Counted from the stretch's first letter, positions 7,977 through 17,445 are shown. The stretch: 64,000 nucleotides of DNA from CABMKH01 sp040797625 (GCA_052067355.1 JBQHQH010000005.1:46068-110067); one strand, 5' to 3'. Made by a program: numbers and translations. The notes: generated by a model not told the origin, from the letters alone.

Positions 7977-7987
7977 ATTTATCCACC

Positions 7988-10639
7988 TTATCTATTATTT
8001 TTTAAGCTGGCTATTCTCTCTAGGACTTTTTCCATCATATCTTCATATTTATTGAGTTTTTCTTTCTCTCCATTTACAACTTCTTCTGGAGCTTTAGAGA
8101 CAAATCCTTGATTAGATAGTTTTCCCTTGACTCTCTTTAATTCTCCTTCAAGCTTTTCTCTTTCCTTTTCCAATCTTTCAATCTCTTTATCAAAATCAAT
8201 CAGATCTTTAAGAGGTAAAAATGCCTCTGCTTTATCTAGAACTACTGATATATTATCTTCTCCCAAGTTATCATTTTTAGAGATTATCTTGATACTTTCT
8301 CCACTTGCTAGATTGATAAAGTATCTCTCTCCCTTGGATATGATACTCTCTATCTCTCTATCTTCTGTAACAAATATTATACTTGACTTTCTCGACGGAG
8401 CTACATTCATCTCTGCTCTCGCATTTCTAATTCCCTTAATTGCAGTTTTTATAAATTCTATAGCTCTTTCTGATTCATCAAAACTCAATTCTTCTCTAAA
8501 TTTAGGCCATTTAGATAATATTAAAGGTTCTTCATTATTTGGCAGGTGTTGCCATATCTCTTCTGTAATAAATGGCATAAATGGATGTAATAATCTATTT
8601 ATATCCTTTAATACATATAATAGTACCTGTTGTGCCAATTCTTTAGTATTAGCGTCATCACCATATAATCGTGATTTAACCATTTCAATATACCAATCAC
8701 AATAGTCATCCCAGATAAAATCATACACCTTCTGTGCAGCTAATCCAATCTCATATTTGTCTAGGTTTTCTGTTACCTCTTTTATTACATCATTCAATCT
8801 AGATAAGATCCATCTATCTTCTTCCTCTAACTCAGATATTTCAAATTTCCTTGTCGCTATATCTTCTTCTAAATTCATAAGGACAAATCTAGTAGCATTC
8901 CAAAGTTTATTGGCAAAGTTTCTATTAGCCTCTACTCTTTCCATGTAGAATCTCATATCATTTCCAGGAGTATTACCTGTAACCAATGTAAATCTCAAAG
9001 CATCTGCTCCATAGATATTGATAACTTCCAGTGGGTCAATACCATTACCCAAAGACTTACTCATCTTTCTTCCTTCACTATCTCTTACAAGACCAGTTAA
9101 GAATACATCTTTAAATGGCAACTCTCCCATCTGTTCTATACTCGAAAATACCATTCTGATTACCCAGAAGAATATAATATCATATCCTGTAACTAGAACA
9201 TCAGTAGGGAAAAAGTATTTTAAATCCTCAGTATTATCTGGCCAACCTAATGTTGAAAATGGCCATAATGCTGAAGAGAACCAAGTATCTAATGTATCCT
9301 CATCTTGATGAATATTAGTGCTATTACATTTAGTACAGCTAGATGGCTTCTCCCTTGATACCATCACTTCACCACAATCATCACAATAATATACTGGAAG
9401 TCTATGACCCCACCATAACTGTCTAGATATACACCAGTCCTTAATATTCTCCAACCAGTGAATATATACCTTTCCAAATCTCTCAGGTATAAAGTTCAAC
9501 TCTCCATTTTTATAGGCTTCTAACGCTGGTTTTGCTAATGGTTCCATCTTTACAAACCATTGTTTTGATATCAATGGTTCAATTATTGTATTACAACGTT
9601 CACAATGTCCTATTGCATTTTCGTGGTCTTTTACCTCTACTAAATAACCTGCATCATCTAGGTCTTTTACTATCCTCTTTCTAGCTTCAAACCTTTCTAA
9701 TCCCTCATATTTTCCACCATTGGAATTTATATATCCCTTCTCATCTATAACTATAAACTGTCCAAGGTCAAATCTCTCTCCTACTTCAAAGTCATTTGGA
9801 TCATGGGATGGTGTTATCTTAACTGCTCCAGTACCAAATTCCATATCTACATAGTCGTCTGCTATAATAGGGATCTCCCTATTTACTAAAGGTAATATGG
9901 CTACCTTTCCAACTAAGTCTGTATATCTTTCATCTTTTGGATTAACAGCTATAGCTAAATCTCCTAATATGGTTTCAGGTCTTGTTGTAGCAATTGTTAT
10001 AAAATCTTTACTATCTTTAATTGGATAATTTATATGCCATATATATCCCTTGCTGTCTTCATGCTCAACTTCTGCATCTGATATGGCTGTCTTACAACTA
10101 GGACACCAGTTTATTATCCTATCTCCTCTATAGATCAGGTCTTTCTCATATAGCCTAATAAATACTTCTTCTACAGCTTTGCTTAATTTTTCATCTAAGG
10201 TAAATCTATCTCTACTCCAATCACAGGATACTCCAAGTTTTTTAAGTTGGTTTTTGATAGTTCCTCCATATAGATGAGTCCATTCCCAAGCTTCTTCTAT
10301 AAATTTCTTTCTACCTAATTCTTCCTTTGTCTTTCCTTCTTTAGTAATCTTCTCAACTACCTTTGCCTCTGTAGATATGCTTGCATGGTCTGTACCCGGA
10401 AGCCATAGAGCTTCATATCCATCCATCCTCTTCCATCTAGTCAATACATCCTGAATTGTATTATTCAACGCATGACCCATATGAAGACTTCCTGTAACAT
10501 TTGGTGGCGGCATCATTATAGTATATGGCTTTTTATTTTCATCTACATGGGCCACAAAATACTCATTATCATTCCAATACTTATATAACCGATCTTCAAA
10601 ATCCTTTGGATCATATGTCTTTGGTAAATTCTCCAACAT
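7988..10639 (-). CDS. valS: valyl-tRNA synthetase
   Basis: An 883-residue class Ia synthetase that charges tRNA-Val. Motifs in order: PPPNVTGSLHMGHALNN (HIGH motif, about residue 40), a CP1 editing domain (TTRPETILGD; GTGAVKITPSHDPNDFEVG), GRKMSKSLGNGIDP (KMSKS, about residue 520), anticodon-binding helices, and the Val-specific C-terminal coiled coil (EIERLEKEREKLEGELKR). The ATG at 10639 was preferred over one five codons earlier, because the GGGAGGA site lies between them. A T-box leader upstream with a GUA specifier fixes the amino acid independently. Confidence 0.97.
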   Translation of the reverse strand: MLENLPKTYDPKDFEDRLYKYWNDNEYFVAHVDENKKPYTIMMPPPNVTGSLHMGHALNNTIQDVLTRWKRMDGYEALWLPGTDHASISTEAKVVEKITKEGKTKEELGRKKFIEEAWEWTHLYGGTIKNQLKKLGVSCDWSRDRFTLDEKLSKAVEEVFIRLYEKDLIYRGDRIINWCPSCKTAISDAEVEHEDSKGYIWHINYPIKDSKDFITIATTRPETILGDLAIAVNPKDERYTDLVGKVAILPLVNREIPIIADDYVDMEFGTGAVKITPSHDPNDFEVGERFDLGQFIVIDEKGYINSNGGKYEGLERFEARKRIVKDLDDAGYLVEVKDHENAIGHCERCNTIIEPLISKQWFVKMEPLAKPALEAYKNGELNFIPERFGKVYIHWLENIKDWCISRQLWWGHRLPVYYCDDCGEVMVSREKPSSCTKCNSTNIHQDEDTLDTWFSSALWPFSTLGWPDNTEDLKYFFPTDVLVTGYDIIFFWVIRMVFSSIEQMGELPFKDVFLTGLVRDSEGRKMSKSLGNGIDPLEVINIYGADALRFTLVTGNTPGNDMRFYMERVEANRNFANKLWNATRFVLMNLEEDIATRKFEISELEEEDRWILSRLNDVIKEVTENLDKYEIGLAAQKVYDFIWDDYCDWYIEMVKSRLYGDDANTKELAQQVLLYVLKDINRLLHPFMPFITEEIWQHLPNNEEPLILSKWPKFREELSFDESERAIEFIKTAIKGIRNARAEMNVAPSRKSSIIFVTEDREIESIISKGERYFINLASGESIKIISKNDNLGEDNISVVLDKAEAFLPLKDLIDFDKEIERLEKEREKLEGELKRVKGKLSNQGFVSKAPEEVVNGEKEKLNKYEDMMEKVLERIASLKNNR

Positions 10640-10656
10640 CTTCATTCCTCCCATAA

Positions 10657-10900
10657 AATAAAAAATCCCTTCATTCCTCTATTATAAGGACGAAGGGTCA
10701 ATATCGCGGTACCACCTTAATTCCATAGACTAATATCTATGGCTCTCAAATATTATAACGGAATAACCGTCTAAACCTACTATATTTCAGCTTAGATGCT
10801 CCAAAGCTACATTCAATAGATATTGCTCTAAGATCTCTCACCCTAGGATCTTCTCTCTGTAAAAGTTATCTATCTACTCCTCTTTTTCATAGCAATTGTA
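10657..10900 (-). promoter_or_regulatory. T-box riboswitch, valine (GUA specifier), upstream of valS
   Basis: The leader contains the invariant T-box AAGGTGGTACCGCG (10718-10705) that pairs with the tRNA acceptor end, then a terminator stem CCCTTCGTCC / GGAATGAAGGG followed by ATTTTTTATTTT (10697-10660). In stem I, GAATGTAGCTTTGGAGC places codon GTA (valine) five bases before GGAG. Uncharged tRNA-Val should stabilise the antiterminator and switch valS-folC on. Confidence 0.92.
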
Positions 10901-10932
10901 AAATTATTGTCTTAATTATATAGATAAATTCT

Positions 10933-11478
10933 CTATTTGTCAACTAACTCCTTGTGGATTTTCCTCATATTGATATAGATAATAAAATACTTTATAAAAG
11001 CTAATATGTTCAATAGGACCATTATAAAAAATAATCCCATTGATATCCTTTCGGGAAATTTAAAGACAATAGATAATGTTGCCATATAAAAAGACATAGT
11101 TGCAATCTTACCATATCTATTAGAAGGTAGGACCTGATTGCCTTTAAATAGATATAGTATTATACCGCCTAATATCATGGTTATCTCCTTTGCTCCTATG
11201 GCAAACAAAATCCAAGCTGGAATCAATTCAGCCCAAGTAAAACTTATTAGAACTGCAAAGGTCATCATCTTGTCTGCAAATGGGTCTAAAACGCTACCTA
11301 ATTTAGTTATTAAATTATATTTTCTCGCTATATATCCATCTAATACATCTGAAATACCTGCCAATATAAATATAAATCCAGCTAATAATATCCTATTCTT
11401 TAAATTTGAGAAGGATATCCAAAGATATATAGGAACTAAAATTATCCTTAACATGGTTAAAACATTAGGTATGTTCAT
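10933..11478 (-). CDS. pgsA: CDP-diacylglycerol--glycerol-3-phosphate 3-phosphatidyltransferase
   Basis: A 181-residue inner-membrane enzyme that makes phosphatidylglycerophosphate, the committed step to phosphatidylglycerol. The CDP-alcohol phosphotransferase signature (D-G-x2-A-R-x8-G-x3-D-x3-D) is intact across DGYIARKYNLITKLGSVLDP plus the following FADK. About five hydrophobic helices and the N-terminal MNIPNVLTMLRIILVPIYL are typical of PgsA. GGAGGCAAGAT precedes the ATG. It lies upstream of the valS T-box leader in the same orientation with no clear terminator between them. Confidence 0.93.
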   Translation of the reverse strand: MNIPNVLTMLRIILVPIYLWISFSNLKNRILLAGFIFILAGISDVLDGYIARKYNLITKLGSVLDPFADKMMTFAVLISFTWAELIPAWILFAIGAKEITMILGGIILYLFKGNQVLPSNRYGKIATMSFYMATLSIVFKFPERISMGLFFIMVLLNILAFIKYFIIYINMRKIHKELVDK

Positions 11479-11579
11479 ATCTTGCCTCCACTTTAAATTA
11501 TAGTAACCATTGTATCTTAAGGGAATACAATATCATTAAAGAAAGCATTATAATACTATAATATACAAGGAGTGATAGG

Positions 11580-12584
11580 ATGTCAAAAGATTTTAAATTT
11601 TTGGCATTTTGTCTAGTCATGGTCTTGACTTTAACCGTGATTGGAACAGCATGTACAAAAAATCCAAATCAAAAGATTAAATTGATGGAAGTCACCCACT
11701 CTCTATTTTATACCCCACAATATGTGGCAATAACAGAAGGTTTCTTTGAAGAAGAGGGACTAGATATTGAATTAATCAATGGTAAAGGTGCAGATAAGGT
11801 AATGGCTGCACTTCTAAGCGGAGAAGTAGACATAGGATTTATGGGACCAGAGGCATCAGTATACGTATATAATCAAGGGCGGAAAGACTATGTAGTAAAC
11901 TTTGCCCAACTTACGCAGAGAGATGGATCTTTTTTAGTAGGTAGAGAAAAAGACGACAACTTCACCTTTGACAAATTAAACGGAAAAACTGTTATAGGTG
12001 GAAGAAAAGGCGGGATGCCGGAAATGACCTTAGAATATGTATTAAAATCTAAGGGATTAAAATTAGATGAAGATGTAATAGTTAGAACTGATATTCAATT
12101 TGAAGCTATGGCAGGTGCCTTTATAGCTGGAGAAGGGGACTATGTCACCCTATTTGAACCTGTAGCGACTGCACTAGAAAAAGAAGGAAAGGGATATGTA
12201 GTAGCTTCTATTGGAAAAGAAGGAGGTTATATTCCATATACATGCTATTCTACAACAGGTGAATACCTAGAAAAAAATCCGGAAACAATACAGAAATTTA
12301 CAAACGCCCTATATAAAGGTATGCTTTGGGTACAAGAACATTCATCTGAGGAAATAGCTAAAGCTTTAAAGCCTCAATTTCCAGATACAGAAGAAGAAAT
12401 ATTGATAACTTTAATAGACAGATACAAAGAACAGGATAGCTGGAAACCAGATTTAATCATCACTGAAGACGGTCTAAATCATATGATGAGTATAATGGAA
12501 CTAGCAGGAGAATTGGAGCAGAGAGCAGATTATAATAAGATAGTCACAACTAAATTCGCAGAAAAGGCAATGGAAAATAAATAA
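11580..12584 (+). CDS. ABC transporter substrate-binding lipoprotein, NrtA/SsuA/ThiY-like
   Basis: A 334-residue periplasmic-binding-type protein. The N-terminus is a lipoprotein signal with lipobox GTAC (cleavage before Cys25 or so), so it should be anchored outside the membrane. The fold is of the NMT1/SsuA type: SLFYTPQYVAITEGFFEEEG, then LLSGEVDIGFMGPEASVYVY and GRKGGMPEMTLEYVLKSKG. Such proteins capture nitrate, sulfonates, taurine, pyrimidine precursors or similar small anions; the ligand is not evident. No permease or ATPase gene is adjacent: it is flanked by pgsA and trpS and ends in a strong terminator, so it must borrow a transporter encoded elsewhere. RBS AAGGAGTG. Confidence 0.83.
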   Translation: MSKDFKFLAFCLVMVLTLTVIGTACTKNPNQKIKLMEVTHSLFYTPQYVAITEGFFEEEGLDIELINGKGADKVMAALLSGEVDIGFMGPEASVYVYNQGRKDYVVNFAQLTQRDGSFLVGREKDDNFTFDKLNGKTVIGGRKGGMPEMTLEYVLKSKGLKLDEDVIVRTDIQFEAMAGAFIAGEGDYVTLFEPVATALEKEGKGYVVASIGKEGGYIPYTCYSTTGEYLEKNPETIQKFTNALYKGMLWVQEHSSEEIAKALKPQFPDTEEEILITLIDRYKEQDSWKPDLIITEDGLNHMMSIMELAGELEQRADYNKIVTTKFAEKAMENK

Positions 12585-12616
12585 AGACGTACCCCTTAAT
12601 ATGGGGTATGTCTTTA
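12583..12616. terminator. bidirectional terminator between the binding-protein gene and trpS
   Basis: AAAGACGTACCCC / GGGGTATGTCTTT (12583-12595 and 12603-12615) forms a 13-pair stem with one G-T pair. T-rich sequence follows on both strands, so it can serve both convergent genes. Confidence 0.8.
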
Positions 12617-13606
12617 CTTTTGAACGAATCCTACTTTTCTATAGACCTTACTCAACATCTTTGCAGCTTGACGTTCAGCTTTTTTGGCACCTTCTCTATA
12701 TACTTCTTCTAAATAGTCCTTATTCTTCATTAGGTAATCATATTTTTCACGAACAGGGGATAGTCCTTCGACTATTATCTCTGCCAAATCATCTTTGAAC
12801 TTTCCATATCCTGTTCCCTCATATCTAGATACTATTTCTTCCATATCCTCCATAGTGAAGACTTTGTATATATTCAATAGATTTTTTAATCCTGCTTGCT
12901 CATCATTGTAGGATACTACTCCAACAGAATCTGTTACTGCTCTCTTAATCTTTCTCCTTATATCATCTGGCTTATCTAGTAATAGTATATATGCATTTTG
13001 ATCTTTATCTGATTTACTCATTTTAATTGATGGATCCTGAAGACTCATAATTCTAGCTCCAGATTCCTTTATTAAAGGTTCTGGAACTCTGAAAGTTTCA
13101 CTATATCTACTGTTAAATCTTTCAGCTAAATCCCTAGCCAATTCTAAATGTTGTTTTTGATCCTCTCCAACTGGAACCAAATCTGCATTATATAACAATA
13201 TATCTGCCGCCATTAAAACAGGATAAGTAAATAAGCCTGCGTTTAGATTTTCTTCTGATCTTCTGGATTTCTCTTTAAATTGAGTCATCCTATTTAATTG
13301 ACCCATATAGGTTATAGTATTTAAAACCCAAGATAATTCTGCATGAGCTGGCACATGAGATTGAATAAATAATGCAGATTTTTCTGGATCAATACCAGAT
13401 GCCAATAATAATGCCAAAACTTCCAAAGTGTTCTTTCTCAAATCCTTTGGAATCTGTGGCACTGTTATAGCATGCTGATTTACTACACAATAAAAACAAT
13501 TATATTCATCTTGAAGTCCAACCCAATTCCTTATAGCTCCTATATAATTTCCCATAGTCAAACCACCAGATGGTTGAACTCCACTAAAAACTATCTTTTT
13601 CTCCAT
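12614..13606 (-). CDS. trpS: tryptophanyl-tRNA synthetase
   Basis: A 330-residue class Ic enzyme that charges tRNA-Trp. It has the HIGH-equivalent PSGGLTMGNYIGA (about residues 12-24), the tryptophan-pocket region DLVPVGEDQKQHLELARDLA, and the KMSKS loop IKMSKSDKDQNA at about residue 195. Length is normal. A GGAGGGATT site lies before the ATG. The T-box leader upstream carries a UGG specifier, which confirms tryptophan. Confidence 0.97.
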   Translation of the reverse strand: MEKKIVFSGVQPSGGLTMGNYIGAIRNWVGLQDEYNCFYCVVNQHAITVPQIPKDLRKNTLEVLALLLASGIDPEKSALFIQSHVPAHAELSWVLNTITYMGQLNRMTQFKEKSRRSEENLNAGLFTYPVLMAADILLYNADLVPVGEDQKQHLELARDLAERFNSRYSETFRVPEPLIKESGARIMSLQDPSIKMSKSDKDQNAYILLLDKPDDIRRKIKRAVTDSVGVVSYNDEQAGLKNLLNIYKVFTMEDMEEIVSRYEGTGYGKFKDDLAEIIVEGLSPVREKYDYLMKNKDYLEEVYREGAKKAERQAAKMLSKVYRKVGFVQK

Positions 13607-13626
13607 ACATAATCCCTCCTAAAAAT

Positions 13627-13850
13627 AAAAAACTCTTCATCTCCAAAGAAGAGACGAAGAGTAAATTCCGCGGTACCACTCTAATTGCTATAAAAAGCCA
13701 ACTTTAATCAAATAAGGACGATCAACCCTATATCTTACTAATTTCAGATATATACTCCTAGGTCCATTCATCACAATAGCACCACCAGGTTTCCACCATC
13801 CCCAGTTCTCTTTAGGTCTTTACCATGACTACTATTCCTATTCCTTGTAT
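13627..13850 (-). promoter_or_regulatory. T-box riboswitch, tryptophan (UGG specifier), upstream of trpS
   Basis: The T-box AGAGTGGTACCGCGG is present at 13682-13668. It is followed by a terminator stem ACTCTTCGTCTC / GAGATGAAGAGT and a TTTTTTA run. In stem I, GAATGGACCTAGGAGT places TGG five bases before GGAG, the same geometry as in the Val and Cys leaders of this window. Confidence 0.92.
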
Positions 13851-13904
13851 TTAATATATTAAATATACTATACTCTAGAATAAAAGATTTGTAAACCATA
13901 ATTT

Positions 13905-14447
13905 TTAAACAATATACATATATCCGCAATTTTTCTTTTTAACAACTCTTGCTGGAGAACCAACTGCTGTAGAATATGGAGGTACATCTTCCAATACCAC
14001 AGAATTAGCTCCTATCTTAGCTCCCTTTCCTATGGTGATTGGACCTAAGATCTTTGCGCCTGCTCCTATTATCACATCATCCTCTATTGTAGGATGTCTT
14101 TTGACCCCCTTTTCTCCACCTATACCTCCTAAGGTGACACCATGATACATCAATACATTATTACCTATTTCAGCGGTTTCTCCTATTACTACCCCCATTC
14201 CATGGTCTATAAAAATCTTCTCTCCTATTTTAGCACCTGGATGTATCTCTATACCAGTTTTTCTTCTGGCTCGTTGAGATATTATCCAAGAAAGTGTAAA
14301 TCTTTTCTTTTCATATAGTCTATGTGCAATTCTATGATAAAATAAAGCCTTCACACTTGGATAAAAAAACATTGCTGTAAAGAGACTTTTGGAAGCTGGA
14401 TCTTTCTCTAGTATGTTCCTTCCCTCTCTTATGAAGAACTTAAACAT
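13905..14447 (-). CDS. cysE: serine O-acetyltransferase
   Basis: A 180-residue cytoplasmic enzyme that acetylates L-serine with acetyl-CoA, the first step of cysteine synthesis. The C-terminal half is a left-handed beta helix of hexapeptide repeats (IHPGAKIGEKIFIDHGMGVV; GNNVLMYHGVTLGG; IGAGAKILGPITIGKGAKIG), with the catalytic His in IDHGMGVVIGETA. It is the short bacterial form seen in Firmicutes. The ATG at 14447 follows GGAGAG by seven bases and lies four bases after the cysK stop codon. The two enzymes form a two-gene cysteine operon and usually bind each other as cysteine synthase complex. Confidence 0.95.
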   Translation of the reverse strand: MFKFFIREGRNILEKDPASKSLFTAMFFYPSVKALFYHRIAHRLYEKKRFTLSWIISQRARRKTGIEIHPGAKIGEKIFIDHGMGVVIGETAEIGNNVLMYHGVTLGGIGGEKGVKRHPTIEDDVIIGAGAKILGPITIGKGAKIGANSVVLEDVPPYSTAVGSPARVVKKKNCGYMYIV

Positions 14448-14451
14448 GCTA

Positions 14452-15369
14452 TCACTCTCCATCAAATAGATCTGTAGATAGATATCTTTCTCCAGTATCT
14501 GGCAATATTGCCAACACTCTCTTATCAGGTCCTAACTTCTTAGCTATTTCTACTGCTCCTGCTAAATTTGCTCCTGCTGAAATCCCAGTTAGAATACCTT
14601 CTTCCCTTGCCAATCTTCTGGAATATAGATATGCTATTTCTTCATCAATATTTAAAATTTCATCTACTACTTCCCTGTCAAATATCTCTGGTACAAAATT
14701 AGCTCCTATTCCCTGTATCTTATGCCCACCAGCTTCTCCACCTGTTAGTACTGGAGATTTAGCTGGTTGAACAGCCACTATTTTTATGTCCTTGTTATAT
14801 TCCTTTAGTCGTTTTCCTGTTCCTGATACTGTTCCGCCTGTTCCAACCCCTGCCACAAATGCATCAATCTTTCCTTGTGTATCTTCAATTATTTCTACAC
14901 CAGTAGTTTCATAATGTGCTGATATATTGTTTATATTGGAAAATTGATTTGGCATAAAATAATTATTTTCCTTGGACAACTTTTCCGCCAATTCTACAGA
15001 GCCTGCCATCCCATATCTTCCCTCAGTTAATATTATCTCTGCTCCATATGCTTCCATCAACTTTCTTCTTTCTACACTCATAGTATCAGGCATAACTAGT
15101 ATTACCTTATATCCCTTTGCTGCTCCTACCATAGCTAATCCAATCCCAGTATTTCCACTGGTAGGTTCTATTATAGTTCCACCTTTAGATAATATCCCTT
15201 CTTTTTCAGCTGCTTCAATCATATACAATGCTGCTCTATCTTTCACACTTCCTGAAGGATTAAAAGCTTCAAGCTTTACAAGTATTTCTGCCATCCCTTC
15301 TTCTCTAATTCTATTTAACCTTACAATAGGTGTTCTTCCTACTAATTCTTCAATATTCTTTACAAACAT
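14452..15369 (-). CDS. cysK: O-acetylserine sulfhydrylase (cysteine synthase A)
   Basis: A 305-residue PLP enzyme that replaces the acetyl group of O-acetylserine with sulfide to give cysteine. The PLP lysine is in NPSGSVKDRAA (about residue 43), the substrate loop is EPTSGNTGIGLAM, and the phosphate-binding glycine loop is GVGTGGTVSGTGK at about residue 175. The C-terminal segment GILTGISAGANLAGAVEIAK is typical of CysK. The last residues (DLFDGE) approximate the family C-terminus. It is preceded by a T-box leader whose specifier is UGC, so it should be induced by cysteine starvation together with cysE. Confidence 0.96.
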   Translation of the reverse strand: MFVKNIEELVGRTPIVRLNRIREEGMAEILVKLEAFNPSGSVKDRAALYMIEAAEKEGILSKGGTIIEPTSGNTGIGLAMVGAAKGYKVILVMPDTMSVERRKLMEAYGAEIILTEGRYGMAGSVELAEKLSKENNYFMPNQFSNINNISAHYETTGVEIIEDTQGKIDAFVAGVGTGGTVSGTGKRLKEYNKDIKIVAVQPAKSPVLTGGEAGGHKIQGIGANFVPEIFDREVVDEILNIDEEIAYLYSRRLAREEGILTGISAGANLAGAVEIAKKLGPDKRVLAILPDTGERYLSTDLFDGE

Positions 15370-15534
15370 CTTACTTCCTCCTTTTATTTAATCTATAATT
15401 TAAAATCTAATATTAAATCCTAATAGTCTAAACTTTTTTACCACCTTCCCACTTATACTTCAGCTAAATTTAGGATTGCACTAAATGAATCTATTAAATA
15501 TCTTGTTTGTCTATCTATAATGTAAAATTGAAAA

Positions 15535-15800
15535 TAAAAAAACCCTTTGCCATGTATAAATAAATATACAGAGGCAAAAGGTTAGTTTCGCGGTTCCACT
15601 CTGCTCAGGGTAATCCCCAGCTCAATTCAAGTACTTTCATACTCTAGTTCTGTAACGGGAACTACCGTTCAAGTCTACTATAATTTTCGACTTTATGCTC
15701 CTTAGTGCACTTCAACTATATACTGTATAAATCCTTCCCACCAACTGGATTCTCTCTGTGATACCCTATATAATCTACTTTACCAATTCATAGCATTTTA
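15535..15800 (-). promoter_or_regulatory. T-box riboswitch, cysteine (UGC specifier), upstream of cysK-cysE
   Basis: The T-box AGAGTGGAACCGCGAA lies at 15602-15587. It precedes a long terminator stem (AACCTTTTGCCTCTGTATA / TATACATGGCAAAGGGTT) and TTTTTTTATTTTC. In stem I, GAAGTGCACTAAGGAGC places TGC (cysteine) five bases before GGAG. About 165 bases without any visible gene lie between the terminator and the cysK start. Confidence 0.9.
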
Positions 15801-15949
15801 GTATGTTTTAAATATTATATTAAAGTATAGCATAATAGTTCATAAAAATAAAGAGATTTTTTTATTATTTTTTATTAAACTTTAGTTAATAATTATACTC
15901 CTACTATTTTTAGAAATATATAATGAGAATTCTCCTAAAATATATAAGG

Positions 15950-16033
15950 TTATTTAGATGTCACTGCTTTTTCAAGTGCCTGATCAATATCCTATATTAG
16001 ATCATCTACATCTTCTGTAGATATTTTATAAAA
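15950..16033 (-). pseudogene. 3' remnant of a Cys/Met-metabolism PLP enzyme (MetB/MetY/MGL type)
   Basis: Read on the minus strand, this stretch gives FYKISTEDVDDLI, a stop (TAG), then DIDQALEKAVTSK and a stop. This closely follows the conserved C-terminus of cystathionine gamma-synthase/lyase and O-acetylhomoserine sulfhydrylase enzymes (IS-G-EDVEDLI-DL-QAL-KA). The in-frame stop and the loss of the rest show a decayed gene. It lies just upstream of the Cys-responsive cysK-cysE unit, so a sulfur amino-acid gene probably once stood here. The call depends on about 25 residues. Confidence 0.6.
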
Positions 16034-16091
16034 TTTTTTTATAATCCAAATGATATTTTACAGCATGTTAGCAGCCCCTATTTTTTACAAA

Positions 16092-16121
16092 TTAACACAT
16101 TATTTGAAAATATGTTATAAT
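16092..16121 (+). promoter_or_regulatory. sigma-A-type promoter of the histidine kinase gene
   Basis: TTAACA (16092-16097), an 18-base spacer and TATAAT (16116-16121), about 85 bases before the ATG. Confidence 0.6.
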
Positions 16122-16206
16122 TTATCTGATACCCTATACTCATTTGGGCACAGGCAAATCATCGAATCAAAGATTTACATAAGTTTTCTTTATTGGAGGA
16201 ACTGAT

Positions 16207-17445
16207 ATGGAGAGGATTAAAAAATACATTATTGCCATAATAACTATAACCTTATTTGGTGAAGCATATTTTTATATCTTTGAAGGCGTATTTAGGTTTT
16301 CATTAAGCGTTGTAGCCATAAGCCTAGCACTATTATTATATCCAGAATTAAAAGAGATTTACTTAGGCTTATTTACAGGAATCTCCATATTCATATTGAG
16401 AATTTGTATTCAATCTTTAGAGAATCCAATATCACCTATAGAGATATTGAAGATCAATATTCCGGGCGCCCTCTATTATGTATTATTTGGATTATTAGTC
16501 TACTTTACCTCTCTAAAAAAGAATAGAGATAATGCTATTAAAACTATATTGACCTTATTTTCTCTAGATATCACCTGCAATATCTTTGAACTGATCTTGA
16601 GAAATAACTTTAATCTAAAATTGTTTCACTATATCCTGATAATTGGTTTAGTCCGAAGTATATCTTCATATATAATATTCATAATATTTAAGAGTCAAGA
16701 GATCCTAATTAGAAAAAAAGAACATCAAAAAAGATATGCTCAATTAAATACTATAATATCTAATATACAGGCAGAAATGTTCTATCTGACAAAATCCATG
16801 CAGGATATTGAAAATGTAATGAGTAAAAGTCATAGCCTATATGGACAATACAGAAACAATCCAGATATCAGTAAAATAGCCTTAGATATAGCACGAGAAG
16901 TTCACGAAATAAAAAAAGACTATCATAGGGTGATCAGCGGATTAGAAGGATTTTTAGAAGATTTTGAGAATAATGATGCCATGAGTTTTAAAGATATTGC
17001 CGTAATAATAGAGGAAAATACAAATAGATATATTAAACAAAATAATAGAAATATAAATATAAACTTTAAGATCAAGGATAATATATATGTGGAAAAATAC
17101 TATCCTATATTTACAATTTTAAATAATTTAATTATAAATGCCATAGATGCTTCAAAGGAAAATGGAAATATAGATGTCTTACAAGTGGTTGAATCTGATA
17201 AAATCATATTGAAGGTCTCTGACAATGGAGAAGGAATAGACGAAGGTATATTATCATATATATTCAATCCAGGATTTACTACTAAGTTTGACGAAAACAC
17301 TGGAGAGCCATCTACTGGAATTGGGCTTTCCCATATTAAAAATATAGTAGAAAATATGCAGGGTTCCATCGAAATCAAATCTAAAAAAAATACAGGGACT
17401 ATATTTAGCATATCTTTGCCATTAAATTCATTAAAGAGAAGGTGA
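16207..17445 (+). CDS. GlnK-like sensor histidine kinase (GHKL ATPase)
   Basis: A 412-residue membrane kinase. The first 170 residues are five or six hydrophobic helices with short loops. A cytoplasmic dimerisation helix then carries the likely phosphoacceptor His in REVHEIKKDYHRV (about residue 225). The GHKL ATPase follows, with N-box ILNNLIINAIDASKENG, G1-box SDNGEGIDEG and G2-box STGIGLSHIK. The helical membrane sensor, HEIKKD acceptor and partner type match the GlnK-GlnL (YcbA-YcbB) system of B. subtilis, which responds to glutamine. The regulator starts four bases after its stop, and a glutamate symporter gene follows, so the signal is probably extracellular glutamate or glutamine. Confidence 0.85.
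   Translation: MERIKKYIIAIITITLFGEAYFYIFEGVFRFSLSVVAISLALLLYPELKEIYLGLFTGISIFILRICIQSLENPISPIEILKINIPGALYYVLFGLLVYFTSLKKNRDNAIKTILTLFSLDITCNIFELILRNNFNLKLFHYILIIGLVRSISSYIIFIIFKSQEILIRKKEHQKRYAQLNTIISNIQAEMFYLTKSMQDIENVMSKSHSLYGQYRNNPDISKIALDIAREVHEIKKDYHRVISGLEGFLEDFENNDAMSFKDIAVIIEENTNRYIKQNNRNININFKIKDNIYVEKYYPIFTILNNLIINAIDASKENGNIDVLQVVESDKIILKVSDNGEGIDEGILSYIFNPGFTTKFDENTGEPSTGIGLSHIKNIVENMQGSIEIKSKKNTGTIFSISLPLNSLKRR

Noticed and set aside
8127..8705. 192-codon plus-strand frame
   Set aside because: Antisense shadow of valS, Ser/Leu-rich, with no start signal.
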